Below, one piece after another: positions 1-8,467 of a stretch of DNA of 64,000 nt. The stretch is from NCBI RefSeq assembly GCF_024628805.1, contig NZ_CP102382.1, forward strand, positions 1,178,001 through 1,242,000, read 5' to 3'. The notes below the pieces were generated by a model. It did no database searches. It had not been told where the DNA came from and saw nothing but the letters and a program-made list of their open reading frames with translations. Every line of letters starts with the position of its first letter. Within the stretch, counting starts at the first letter, position 1. Source of the DNA: Paenimyroides aestuarii. Lineage in GTDB: Bacteria; Bacteroidota; Bacteroidia; Flavobacteriales; Flavobacteriaceae. A program made the translations under genes and the position numbers.

Positions 1-35
1 TCTCCTTTAGGAATAGATTTTAAAAAAGTAAAAAA

Positions 36-68
36 ACCGTTTCAAAATCTATTTTTTAAAACGGTTTA
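36..68 (-). terminator. Rho-independent terminator of the redox cluster
   Basis: The arms AAACCGTTT and AAAACGGTTT form an inverted repeat just downstream of the DUF3570 stop. On the minus strand the stem is followed by a T-rich run, so it should end transcription of the Trx-ApbE-DUF4266-DUF3570 cluster. Confidence 0.7.
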
Positions 69-72
69 AAAA

Positions 73-1281
73 TTACTTAAACTTTACTGCTAATGTGATA
101 ATATGCGAATTTAGCCCATTGCTTCGACTGTAATATCCATAACGAACCTCTAAACTATTGATTTGTTTAACATGAAACAAACCATTATTGGAATCTACTA
201 TTTTATATCCTAAACCTATCATGTGGCTTGAGAAAGCAGACAAATCATAATCACTTGTAAAATATTCATCACCTAACTGATGCTGATAAATTGGTTGGAA
301 ATAATCGGCAGCGGTTTGAGTGTAAAATCTGTATGGAATAGAAAGCGATGAAAACGCAGTTAGTTTCAGGGTTGGTTCAATACTTACAGTGTGCGACTGA
401 ATATTCCAATTGTCCCAATAATATCGATAAAAACTACGTAGCACGAACTGATCACCCATAAAATAATTGGCGCGAAGACCCAGAGGAATTTTAAACCGGG
501 TGTTGGGCAAGTTTTCTGATTTGACAGTTGCACCAGGATCGTTAAAATATACCCGGTTAAATTTCGTAGCCAGCAAACCTTCTTGATAACCTAAATCTAA
601 CAGAAAAGCCATCTGAAAGTTTCGGTTCACTACTTGCGAAAGTGTAAATCCTAAATTATATGAAGTACGTGGTTTTTGATCACCGTTTTTAAATTCAGGG
701 TCTGGATTATCCCGAAGTTCAATTGGTAAAATTACTTTCCATGTATCAAAAAACGCCATTGCTTTCACATTAAATTCTGTGTTTTTGTTTGAAGAATATT
801 TGGTATAACCCACATTGGCACCTAACGAAAAATAATCATATTCGGTAGAAGCTGAAATACCAGTCGCAATAATTTGACGTTTTTGTTCGTTTTCAGAACT
901 GAAATTCAAAGACGGATATACGCGTACGTCTTGGTAGGAAGCTGATGACACTGTATTGGGATCAATTTTATCAGACGATGCCGATGTATAACTATCTACC
1001 CCCAATTCAAAACCGATAAGTTGCTTACGGTTTTTGCGATCTGTTCTCGAGACTTTTACGTCAATTGTAGTGGCAATATCGGTTAATTTTTCAGTACCCA
1101 ATCCTCCGGTTACTGCAGAATTATTGCCATTTTGTGAATAATAACTCGAAATAAAATTTACCTCTTCTATTTTAAGTTTTGTTTTTTTATACACCGTACT
1201 ATCGGATGTTTGCTCTTGTGCTTTAGTAGTGGTTCCCGATACTAAAGTTACAAAAGCAGCTGCTATTAATCGTTTTTTCAT
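73..1281 (-). CDS. DUF3570 family secreted protein
   Basis: A 402-residue protein with an N-terminal signal peptide (about residues 1-21, cut before a Gln-Glu). The rest is a run of alternating polar/aromatic beta strands ending in a strand that finishes with Phe-Lys, the look of an outer-membrane beta barrel. I recognise it as DUF3570, which I know next to DUF4266, ApbE and thioredoxin genes, as it is here. It is the last gene of the four-gene minus-strand cluster, 18 bp after the DUF4266 gene. Function is unknown; from context I infer a role with an exported redox or flavin-carrying partner. The family call is fairly secure, the role is inference. Confidence 0.8.
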   Translation of the reverse strand: MKKRLIAAAFVTLVSGTTTKAQEQTSDSTVYKKTKLKIEEVNFISSYYSQNGNNSAVTGGLGTEKLTDIATTIDVKVSRTDRKNRKQLIGFELGVDSYTSASSDKIDPNTVSSASYQDVRVYPSLNFSSENEQKRQIIATGISASTEYDYFSLGANVGYTKYSSNKNTEFNVKAMAFFDTWKVILPIELRDNPDPEFKNGDQKPRTSYNLGFTLSQVVNRNFQMAFLLDLGYQEGLLATKFNRVYFNDPGATVKSENLPNTRFKIPLGLRANYFMGDQFVLRSFYRYYWDNWNIQSHTVSIEPTLKLTAFSSLSIPYRFYTQTAADYFQPIYQHQLGDEYFTSDYDLSAFSSHMIGLGYKIVDSNNGLFHVKQINSLEVRYGYYSRSNGLNSHIITLAVKFK

Positions 1282-1299
1282 TTTGTAGGCAAATTACTA

Positions 1300-1506
1300 T
1301 TAATTACAGCCACAACCGCCGCCTGTTTTTCCTCCGTTTGCTCCCGAACTGCCTTCGCGATAGAGCATAAAGGTATTCTCAAATTTTTCAGATTTTTTAG
1401 AAGCCAATTCCATATCTGAATCATTTATTTTTTCCTTTTGGTATTCTTTTACTTCGGCACATCCGGCAAAAGCAATTAAAGTACATACCACTATTATTTT
1501 TTTCAT
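1300..1506 (-). CDS. DUF4266 small lipoprotein
   Basis: A 68-residue protein with a lipobox (AFAGC, Cys16) and a Gly/Cys-rich tail ending GGGCGCN, the hallmark of DUF4266. It lies 2 bp after the ApbE stop, so the two are surely cotranscribed. Residues 51-57 read EGSSGAN, close to the D-G-x-S/T-G-A-S/T motif that ApbE enzymes flavinylate on Thr or Ser. That makes this lipoprotein a candidate ApbE substrate, which is inference only: the leading Asp is Glu and the last position is Asn. The protein should sit in a membrane facing the periplasm. Confidence 0.8.
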   Translation of the reverse strand: MKKIIVVCTLIAFAGCAEVKEYQKEKINDSDMELASKKSEKFENTFMLYREGSSGANGGKTGGGCGCN

Positions 1507-1508
1507 TG

Positions 1509-2429
1509 TTAAGAAAGATTAATATTGTTTGAATGATAAATTTGGTTAAAATCATCGATAATAATACAGCCAATATTCGGTAGTTGATTGATAAAATCCA
1601 ATCCAATTTCAATTCCTAAAACCGTAACCGGTGTAGCAAGTGCATCAGCAATCTCGGCGTTTTCAGCTATAATTGTTACGCTTTTAATGCCCGAAACCGG
1701 AAAACCTGTTTTAGGATTTATGGTATGCGAATATCTTTTACCGGCAATGACTACATATTTTTCATAATTACCCGAAGTTGCCACAGACGTGTTTGTAATT
1801 TTAAAAGATGAAAAAAGCGCTTCTTTTTTATTAGGGTCGGCAATGCCAATAGTCCAGGGCTCGCCATTTTCCTGAAATCCCCAAGTGGTTAAGTCGCCAG
1901 CAGCGTTTACAATACCACTTTTAATTCCTGCTTTTATGAGTACTTTTTTTGCTTGTTCTGCCGCATACCCTTTTCCAATTCCGCCAAAACCAATTCGCAT
2001 TCCTTTTTGCTTTAAAAAAACGGTTTTATCAGCCGGATTCAGCAAAATGTTTTGGTAATTAATTAGTGATACCGCTTTTTTTGCATCATTTGCATTGGGC
2101 AGTTCCGTCATTTTTAAGTCGAAATTCCAAAAACGTTTATCAATTCCACCATAACTAATATCGAAAGCACCTTGAGTAATTTTTGAAATCGTTTGGCAAC
2201 GGCTGATTAAATCAAATACCTCTTGCGGCACTTTTACCGGTTTTATGCCTGCATTTTCATTAATTTCGAAAGTAACACTCTCGTTAGAAAAAGTGGTGAG
2301 TAGTTTTTCAATACGCTGAATTTCACTTACAGCCAAATCTATTTGGTGGTCGGCCATTTTTTCGTCGTGACCAATCACCGAAATCTCAAATCGATTTCCC
2401 ATCAACTTCAGATTCTTTTTGTAAAGCAT
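1509..2429 (-). CDS. apbE: FAD:protein FMN transferase (ApbE family)
   Basis: A 306-residue ApbE-family protein. ApbE enzymes move FMN from FAD onto a Thr/Ser of exported redox proteins, using Mg2+. Family signatures are visible: GFGGIGKGYAAE, NAAGDLTTWG, and the C-terminal TSGNYEKY followed by YSHTINPKTGFPV. The start overlaps the thioredoxin stop by one base (TAATG), so translation is probably coupled. The protein begins directly at the ApbE core with no obvious signal peptide or lipobox, unlike many family members. It may act inside the cell or have a missed upstream start, although the overlap argues for this one. Confidence 0.88.
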   Translation of the reverse strand: MLYKKNLKLMGNRFEISVIGHDEKMADHQIDLAVSEIQRIEKLLTTFSNESVTFEINENAGIKPVKVPQEVFDLISRCQTISKITQGAFDISYGGIDKRFWNFDLKMTELPNANDAKKAVSLINYQNILLNPADKTVFLKQKGMRIGFGGIGKGYAAEQAKKVLIKAGIKSGIVNAAGDLTTWGFQENGEPWTIGIADPNKKEALFSSFKITNTSVATSGNYEKYVVIAGKRYSHTINPKTGFPVSGIKSVTIIAENAEIADALATPVTVLGIEIGLDFINQLPNIGCIIIDDFNQIYHSNNINLS

Positions 2430-2848
2430 TAATTCTTTAGGTTTTCAATAAATTTTGTAAGGGATTCTTTAGGATAGCCTTCCCATTTTTTTACAACATT
2501 ACCATTTGCATCTAACAATAAAATCAAAGGAAATAATCCCTTAGGATTGTATTTTTCTGCCAATGCATTATTTTCATTTTCCACATCCTTTGCTAATTTA
2601 TTTTTAGATTGTCTCGGAAAATCAGCATTGTAAAGTATCAGGTTTTTCGTGGCAAAAGCTTGAAATTCATCGGTATTTACCATAAATTTTTTAAACTTTA
2701 CACAAGGAGCACACCAATCAGAACCAGAGAAATAGAGCAATATTTCTTTATGTTCGGCTTTGGCTTTTTCTAATTTTTGATTGAAAACTTTCGTTTGTGC
2801 CCATCCCAAATTAGAGATTAAGAATAATAGGGCAATTAGTTTTTTCAT
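2429..2848 (-). CDS. Secreted thioredoxin-family protein
   Basis: A 139-residue protein with a signal peptide (about residues 1-17, ending GWAQ) and a thioredoxin fold with the redox pair Cys46-Ala-Pro-Cys49. The later GLFPLILLLD segment carries the cis-Pro loop. It is the first gene of the cluster with apbE, DUF4266 and DUF3570, and should act in the periplasm, perhaps keeping the Cys residues of the DUF4266 lipoprotein reduced or inserting a disulfide (inference). A perfect 18-bp palindrome lies about 45 bp upstream and is a likely operator. Confidence 0.85.
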   Translation of the reverse strand: MKKLIALLFLISNLGWAQTKVFNQKLEKAKAEHKEILLYFSGSDWCAPCVKFKKFMVNTDEFQAFATKNLILYNADFPRQSKNKLAKDVENENNALAEKYNPKGLFPLILLLDANGNVVKKWEGYPKESLTKFIENLKN

Positions 2849-2892
2849 TTGTTGATATTTTTAGTAAAATAAACGAAAATTATGAAACGATA

Positions 2893-2910
2893 TTGTAACA
2901 ATTGTTACAA
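2893..2910. promoter_or_regulatory. Perfect 18-bp palindrome, candidate operator
   Basis: TTGTAACAATTGTTACAA is a perfect palindrome 45 bp upstream of the thioredoxin start. A TAATTTTC element (a near match to the TAnnTTTG -7 box on the minus strand) lies about a dozen bases closer to the gene, so the palindrome covers the expected -33 region. The form resembles sites of Crp/Fnr-type dimers. That a regulator binds here is inference. Confidence 0.55.
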
Positions 2911-2969
2911 AAAATCATAGTTTGAATTTAATCTAATTTAAATAATTTGCTTTTGATAAAAATAGTGCC

Positions 2970-3461
2970 CTAAACAATTATCTGAAAAGCATCTCTTGGA
3001 GAACCATCTGCCACATAAATAACGCCGCAATACACAAAACCATATTTTTTTAAGAAATTTTGCATCGGTAGGTTATTGTTGTTGGTGTCAACTCGAATGT
3101 TGTTAATCTGCGCTAAGCAATAATCAAAACAAGCTTTGGCAACTCCTTTAGCCACTCCGTTTGATGCCAATCTGTGAATCACCCCATAAGGTTCATTATT
3201 CAGCCATTTTCCGTTGTCGATAACGTTGTAAGTCGGTTCCGGATTATCGCCCTTTAAAAAAGAAAAATAACCCACCATTTTGGTGTCGTTTACACAAATG
3301 TATCCTATATTTTGGTTGATATCATTCAGAATAACTGCCGCTGACGGATATCCATTGATCCATTGGGTATGGTTTCCGTTGGCGCGCATATTTTTCCGGG
3401 CATCATCAATCACTTGCATAATGCTGCTTAAATCTTTGGGTTGTGCAAGCTGTATGGTCAT
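2970..3461 (-). CDS. GNAT-family N-acetyltransferase
   Basis: A 163-residue protein with the GNAT layout: an N-terminal helix (residues 7-30), a central beta sheet containing GYICVNDTKMVGYFSF, and an acetyl-CoA-binding region near residues 95-120 (RLASNGVAKGVAKACFDYC) followed by RVDTNNNNLPMQNFLKKYGF, typical of the last core motif. It would transfer an acetyl group from acetyl-CoA to an amine; the substrate is not predictable. It is a single gene lying 121 bp upstream of the redox cluster, with the palindrome between them, so probably a separate unit. Confidence 0.82.
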   Translation of the reverse strand: MTIQLAQPKDLSSIMQVIDDARKNMRANGNHTQWINGYPSAAVILNDINQNIGYICVNDTKMVGYFSFLKGDNPEPTYNVIDNGKWLNNEPYGVIHRLASNGVAKGVAKACFDYCLAQINNIRVDTNNNNLPMQNFLKKYGFVYCGVIYVADGSPRDAFQIIV

Positions 3462-3518
3462 TTTCTTTATGTATGTGTTGTGGTAAAGCTATGAAAAATT
3501 GTGGATGAAATAAAAAAA

Positions 3519-3548
3519 AACACCTTCTGAATTTAGAAGGCGTTTTAA
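3519..3548 (-). terminator. Rho-independent terminator
   Basis: On the minus strand the stem AACGCCTTCT / AGAAGGTGTT is followed by nine T residues. It lies just downstream of the DUF5689 gene stop and ends the TonB-receptor operon. Confidence 0.75.
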
Positions 3549-3566
3549 AAAAATTGAATAGATTTC

Positions 3567-4922
3567 TTATTGAAACAAAATATTATCTATTTGAATAGTA
3601 GATGTTACCGATGTGTTACCTGAATATTCAAACACTATGAAACCATTACCTGTTACAGAACTTGGGAATTGGTAGCTGCCACTTGGCGTGAAATTCGCTG
3701 CATAGCCATTTGTTGTTCCACTTGAATAGGTGAACTGCGTGGTAATGTTTGTGAAGTTTGTTGTGTTTATATAGTCGCCATACGTATAGTTTGCTGCCGG
3801 TACATAATATACATTTAAAACATTTCCATTATAGTAACCATCTTTGGTATCAAACGATAAACTATTATTGCCATTGAATTGTACAGGCACAATGAAATAA
3901 CTTTTTGTTGTGGAAGCGTTGTTTCCAAAAGCGGTTAACTGGATGTATTTATTATTTTGGAATGATTTCACCGCCCAATATCTTCCGCCTAAAGCATAAT
4001 CATTACCATATTGCGGGAATGTGCTGGCAGTTGCAGCTACTTCAAAACTTTCAAAGGTTTCGTTAACCGTTGGTGTAAATACCATGCTGGTACCGCCAAT
4101 TGCTGTTACAGGTCGTACACGTGGATTATTTAACTGAATATCATTAAATGTGCGTGCCATAAATTGATAATCGCTATTGAATTTTGTAAGCACTCCACGA
4201 ATTTTTCCATTGTTTTCAGGAACAACTTTGCTTGCAAATTTTGCGAACTCGCTGGTTCTAAAAATCATTGATCCAGAAGCGTCCTCAATCAAATGATTTG
4301 TTGCACCACCCAACACATTGCTTGGGTCGTAAAATGTTGTTCCAATAGCATCGTCGCTAAACTGTACTTGATCAATTTCTACTAAGGTATTGATATAGTT
4401 ATCGCTTTTAAGATCTGCCAATGTAATGCTTTTTAACAAATCTTCTTCGGCAACCACTTCTGCAGAAGGAAATACTTTTTTGTAGAAATCTTGTGGGCGC
4501 ATTCTGCCTACGCTTGTTTCTTCATACAAATCGCCTAAAACTAATGATCCGTGTACAATTGAAAAATACATACCTTCTAAATAGATATATACTTTACGTC
4601 CAGGAGCCATATCGTTGCTAATGTTGTACATATCCACCGAAATTGAAAATCCTTTGGTGCCTTCCAAATTTTGTAATGATACCGATTTGTAGAATGTTCC
4701 GCCTTCATCGCTTGATGATACGTAGGCTTCTAATACATCTTTTTCGGTATATTGTTGCACAGTTGTGTTTGCTTTAGCATACAATTCTTCTAAAGTAATT
4801 GTTGGCGTAGCTTGGTGGTATTTTATTTCCGGAGCCGAAACATCGTCGCTGTGCGCGCATCCGGCTGTTGTTAATAATGCAGCAACTGTAAGAGCTGCAA
4901 AGGTATATTTAATTGCTTTCAT
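3567..4922 (-). CDS. DUF5689 surface lipoprotein
   Basis: A 451-residue lipoprotein (lipobox TTAGC, Cys22). Residues about 40-270 match DUF5689, an OB-like domain often seen in lipoproteins encoded with TonB-dependent receptors. The C-terminal part (about 290-451), with NETFESFE near its start and IQIDNILF at the end, resembles a choice-of-anchor J beta-sandwich. It is the third gene of a three-gene operon after a receptor and a shorter lipoprotein, so I infer a cell-surface binding protein that hands ligand to the receptor. The ligand is not visible from sequence. Confidence 0.78.
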   Translation of the reverse strand: MKAIKYTFAALTVAALLTTAGCAHSDDVSAPEIKYHQATPTITLEELYAKANTTVQQYTEKDVLEAYVSSSDEGGTFYKSVSLQNLEGTKGFSISVDMYNISNDMAPGRKVYIYLEGMYFSIVHGSLVLGDLYEETSVGRMRPQDFYKKVFPSAEVVAEEDLLKSITLADLKSDNYINTLVEIDQVQFSDDAIGTTFYDPSNVLGGATNHLIEDASGSMIFRTSEFAKFASKVVPENNGKIRGVLTKFNSDYQFMARTFNDIQLNNPRVRPVTAIGGTSMVFTPTVNETFESFEVAATASTFPQYGNDYALGGRYWAVKSFQNNKYIQLTAFGNNASTTKSYFIVPVQFNGNNSLSFDTKDGYYNGNVLNVYYVPAANYTYGDYINTTNFTNITTQFTYSSGTTNGYAANFTPSGSYQFPSSVTGNGFIVFEYSGNTSVTSTIQIDNILFQ

Positions 4923-4934
4923 CTTTTTTTAAAA

Positions 4935-5549
4935 TTAAAAAACTTTAATGTTATCTACTTCATAAGTACCATCTGCGTTTGTATCGGTTCCGCTTCCAGT
5001 AACTCTAAATGCAATTTTAATAGGACCTTTAAAAGAGGAAAGACTTATGTTTCCAGAATTTACCCATTTAAAGTTGCCTTGATTAAGAACTGGTTTGTTA
5101 AACTTAAGCATTACGGTGTCTGCACTCGTTTCGCTTATGTTATGTATGGCATAAAGTTCTAATTTATTATTGGTGCTGTCTGTCACAAAACCTTGCGTTG
5201 ATATAAACGTAAGTCGCTTCACATTGGCATTATCAATATTAATGTCTTTTGATACAATCCAGCTGTCGTTTGCGGTTTCTTTCGGAGATTCGAAAGCCGA
5301 AAAGAATAAATAGGAATCGTTGTTTCTAGTTTCAAATTTCCAAGGTTTTGTTCCTTTTACAACATTGGTGGTCCATGTGTTTTGGTCTAAATTTCCTTGA
5401 GTAAACCATTCGAAATCTTCAAAATATATAGCTTTGTTTAGCTTGGGTAATTCCTGTTCGTCTTCTGGGGAACAAGCTGCAAAAACACTTACCAAGGCAA
5501 TTACAGCTACTGGGAATAAAAATTTTATTTTTTTCATATCACTTTTCAT
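4935..5549 (-). CDS. Choice-of-anchor J-like lipoprotein
   Basis: A 204-residue lipoprotein with a lipobox ending VFAAC (Cys26). The body, from YFEDFEWFTQG to a terminal YEVDNIKVF, has the jelly-roll pattern of the choice-of-anchor J (cleaved-adhesin) domain. The start codon overlaps the receptor stop by one base (TAATG); a second Met four codons later (MKKIKF) is an equally good start. It sits between the receptor and the DUF5689 lipoprotein and is likely a surface-exposed component of the same uptake complex. Confidence 0.75.
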   Translation of the reverse strand: MKSDMKKIKFLFPVAVIALVSVFAACSPEDEQELPKLNKAIYFEDFEWFTQGNLDQNTWTTNVVKGTKPWKFETRNNDSYLFFSAFESPKETANDSWIVSKDINIDNANVKRLTFISTQGFVTDSTNNKLELYAIHNISETSADTVMLKFNKPVLNQGNFKWVNSGNISLSSFKGPIKIAFRVTGSGTDTNADGTYEVDNIKVF

Positions 5550-8335
5550 TAAAAGTTCATGTATAAATTTAAGAAATAAGTTCTGCCGAAACCATAAAAA
5601 TATTTAGGTCCAAATGTGCGTGTTCCGCTTGCGTGGTCCATTAATAATTCGCGGTAGTTGGCATTACGTGCTTGTTCAAAACCACCTGTTTTGTATTCTA
5701 AACCTAACACGTTGTTGATGGTTGCAAAGAAACCAATTGTTTTACCACCGATTCTCCATGATTTTCCTCCTTGAAGGTTTACCAAGAAAACATCGTCTAA
5801 TTTTTCTTGTTTTAACAAACGTTTTGCTACGTTGGTATCTACATCATTAAAAGCAGCACCGCCTTGACCGGGCTCGCTAAAAAAGTTGTTTGTGCGTAGC
5901 AAAGGCGAAATATCTAAATAAATATCCGTTAGGAAGTTTGCGTTGGCACCAATCCACCAATATTTTGGATCGCGGTACTCAATTCCCAATGAATAAGCTT
6001 GCTGTGGCGTACCTGCAACGCGGTAGTTTTTAATATAACTTGTACCGTAGTTCACAATTGGACTTAAACCGTTTTCACGACGACCATCTACATTTAGGTA
6101 AACGTTTGCATTGTCTGAATAGATTGATTGGCTAAAGTTTGCAGCTGCTAATACTTTAATGGTTTTTGTAGCTTGGTATTCTGCTCCCAATTCCATACCC
6201 ATACTTTGTCTATCAATGCCACGCGTGATTTCTGCAACGAAATCGCTACTTGTTTCATCGTCTAGTTCTAAATCGATACCATCTGCATAAAAGAATGAAG
6301 TTCTTGTTGCATCTTTAATTTCGTTGAAATATGCTCCAACACGTCCTTTTAATTTTGGTGTACGGATAATATAGTTAATATCCGATCCAAATACTTTTTC
6401 ATTGGTTAATCCGTTTACAGTTGCATCGCTGATACGAATATTTGAATAGCTGTTGCGAATTGACGGAGCTTGTGTGTAATAACTAGCGTTGATATTAAAA
6501 ATATGCTGACCGGTTAATTTATACGTTGCTCCCCCTTTGAAACCATAGTTTTCAAATGAAATTTTTTGACCTTTTCCAAATGATGAATCTGCATATAAAC
6601 CGTTTCTGTACAATCCTTCGCGTTGGTATTCTGTGTACGATGCGTTTTGACTTAGATAAAAACCTAATTTACCATAGTTGAATCTAAATTGTGTGAATAA
6701 ATCAACCACATTTGCATGCATGATAAAGTTGTAACCGTATTTATCGCCTTCGTAAACTTTGCGGTTTGGATTGTTTAAATCAGAAGCCGAAAATTCTTCT
6801 TTTAGAAACAAATCGTTATCAATTAAATAAGCACCACCTAGCAAATCAAGCATTTCTTGGTATCCTTCTGAACGCAAGTTACGGTATGTTAAACCAGCGT
6901 TGAACCCTATTGCATTTGAAATTTGTGTGTTGAACAAGGTGTTTGCTGTAAATTGGTTGTCTTGCATCACATCGGCATACAAAGCATTTACTGCGTATCC
7001 TTTTGAAGCATTTTGAAGGTATAAACGATCCCAGTTTATTTGTGAATTGTTTAAGAAATCAATTCTGTTGCGTTCTGCATTTGCAAAATCGGGTGTCCAG
7101 ATTGGGCTGCTTCCATCGGTATTGTGAAAGTTTAAATAATAACTTGGTAAGTTTTTGTAATATGTAGGATCTGGATTGTTTGCCCCATTATTTTCTAATC
7201 GGCTGTTTGAAATCTTTCCAAATTGATACGACACATTGGTGTTTAAACTTGTTTTTTCGTTGATGTCCCAGTAATGGCTTAAAATAAAAATAGGCTCTTC
7301 CACATCTTTATCGCGTGAGTTGCGTTTTTTCCCGTTTTGCCATCCCCAATAAGAATTGTATTGGAATCCTTTTAAATCAACCACCTCTTGTGTGTTAGGC
7401 CCGTTTTTACCACGGCTGTTTTGTGCATAAATAGCCGATAAATTTAAACTATGGTTGCTGTTAATTTTCTTTTCAATGGCTAAGAAAAATGATTTTGCAT
7501 CATAATCTGTTCCTTCAAAAAAGCCTTCTTTAGCCATACGGTAAGATGCCGATGCTGCATAAGCCCAGCCATTTCTATTCATTCCTGAACCATAGGTAAT
7601 CATTCCGCGGCCGCTATAGTTGGTATTGGCACCGGAAATAGATACACGCGCTCCTGGACGCATAAAAGACGCACGGGTATTGATTGCTTGTACACCCAAA
7701 ATTCCTCCGAAAGTGTAATCATTTGGCATTGATCCATTGATAAACTCTTGGTTACGAGTAGCGTCATTCAATCCGCCCCAGTTAGAAAATTGCGGACGGC
7801 CATCAAAAAGCTTGTTCATGGTAATACCATTGATAAAGATATTACCGTATTCATTGTCTAAACCTCTGATTCTGAAACGTGCTTGCCCCCAGTTAAAAGC
7901 GGCTGCTTGTTGAAATGGATCGCGCGAAGCTTGCAAAAGACCCGATGTGGTTTCTGAACCTGAGTTGTCATCGCCCAAATCATTTTCTGTAAGGGTAATT
8001 AAACTTAATTGTTGTTCAGAAGTTACATCTTCTTCTAAATAAATGGTACCTAAATCAATGTCTGATTCGTTTGTTATATCCAAAATAAATCGCTTTTGAA
8101 CATAACCAGTAAATTCAATGTAGAGCACCTGATTGCCCGGAGTTGGGTTGGCAATTACAAATTCACCTTGCTCATTGGTTGTGGCAGATAAATTGGTGTT
8201 GAATAAACTTGCTGTTACTTTGAATAAAGGTTGCTGTGTTTTTGCATCAACCACCACCCCGCGTAACGCTGTACTTTGTGCCCAAGTTGTTAGGGTAATT
8301 AACACTAAAAAAGTGCTAAAGAGTAATTTTTTCAT
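5549..8335 (-). CDS. TonB-dependent receptor with carboxypeptidase-like N-domain
   Basis: A 928-residue outer-membrane receptor. It has a signal peptide (residues 1-19), a carboxypeptidase-D-regulatory-like domain (about 23-105, starting ALRGVVVDAKTQQPLF), a plug domain (about 130-230, with RFRIRGLDNEYGNIFINGI) and a long beta barrel ending in the C-terminal signature LNLYMNF. TonB/ExbBD would power uptake of a ligand too large for porins. It is the first gene of an operon with two lipoproteins and is divergent from a secreted endonuclease/exonuclease/phosphatase, hinting at scavenging of nucleic acid or phosphate compounds (inference). Confidence 0.9.
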   Translation of the reverse strand: MKKLLFSTFLVLITLTTWAQSTALRGVVVDAKTQQPLFKVTASLFNTNLSATTNEQGEFVIANPTPGNQVLYIEFTGYVQKRFILDITNESDIDLGTIYLEEDVTSEQQLSLITLTENDLGDDNSGSETTSGLLQASRDPFQQAAAFNWGQARFRIRGLDNEYGNIFINGITMNKLFDGRPQFSNWGGLNDATRNQEFINGSMPNDYTFGGILGVQAINTRASFMRPGARVSISGANTNYSGRGMITYGSGMNRNGWAYAASASYRMAKEGFFEGTDYDAKSFFLAIEKKINSNHSLNLSAIYAQNSRGKNGPNTQEVVDLKGFQYNSYWGWQNGKKRNSRDKDVEEPIFILSHYWDINEKTSLNTNVSYQFGKISNSRLENNGANNPDPTYYKNLPSYYLNFHNTDGSSPIWTPDFANAERNRIDFLNNSQINWDRLYLQNASKGYAVNALYADVMQDNQFTANTLFNTQISNAIGFNAGLTYRNLRSEGYQEMLDLLGGAYLIDNDLFLKEEFSASDLNNPNRKVYEGDKYGYNFIMHANVVDLFTQFRFNYGKLGFYLSQNASYTEYQREGLYRNGLYADSSFGKGQKISFENYGFKGGATYKLTGQHIFNINASYYTQAPSIRNSYSNIRISDATVNGLTNEKVFGSDINYIIRTPKLKGRVGAYFNEIKDATRTSFFYADGIDLELDDETSSDFVAEITRGIDRQSMGMELGAEYQATKTIKVLAAANFSQSIYSDNANVYLNVDGRRENGLSPIVNYGTSYIKNYRVAGTPQQAYSLGIEYRDPKYWWIGANANFLTDIYLDISPLLRTNNFFSEPGQGGAAFNDVDTNVAKRLLKQEKLDDVFLVNLQGGKSWRIGGKTIGFFATINNVLGLEYKTGGFEQARNANYRELLMDHASGTRTFGPKYFYGFGRTYFLNLYMNF

Positions 8336-8395
8336 AAAAAAACTAAAAATAAACTATTTAAAAAATTGTAAGTTTAAACTAAACTTAACACGCTG

Positions 8396-8403
8396 CAAAT
8401 GTA
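8396..8403 (-). promoter_or_regulatory. Promoter -7 box (TACATTTG) for the receptor operon
   Basis: TACATTTG on the minus strand matches the Bacteroidota -7 consensus TAnnTTTG and lies about 60 bp upstream of the receptor start. No clear -33 TTG was found at the usual distance. Confidence 0.5.
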
Positions 8404-8423
8404 GTTATTTTATAAATATTAAC

Positions 8424-8431
8424 TAATTTTG
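8424..8431 (+). promoter_or_regulatory. Promoter -7 box (TAATTTTG) for the secreted nuclease
   Basis: TAATTTTG fits TAnnTTTG. Transcription from it would begin near 8436, which rules out an in-frame TTG at 8429 and supports the ATG at 8468 as the start of the nuclease gene. Confidence 0.55.
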
Positions 8432-8467
8432 CATGCACGTTTGTTGAAAACTTTATATAAACTTAAT

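Noticed and set aside
1421..1612. A 63-codon minus-strand frame across the apbE/DUF4266 boundary
   Set aside because: It overlaps two well-supported genes in another frame and has no domain of its own.
8429..8467. TTG start giving a longer secreted nuclease
   Set aside because: The TTG lies within the -7 box TAATTTTG and would spoil the signal peptide that starts at ATG 8468.
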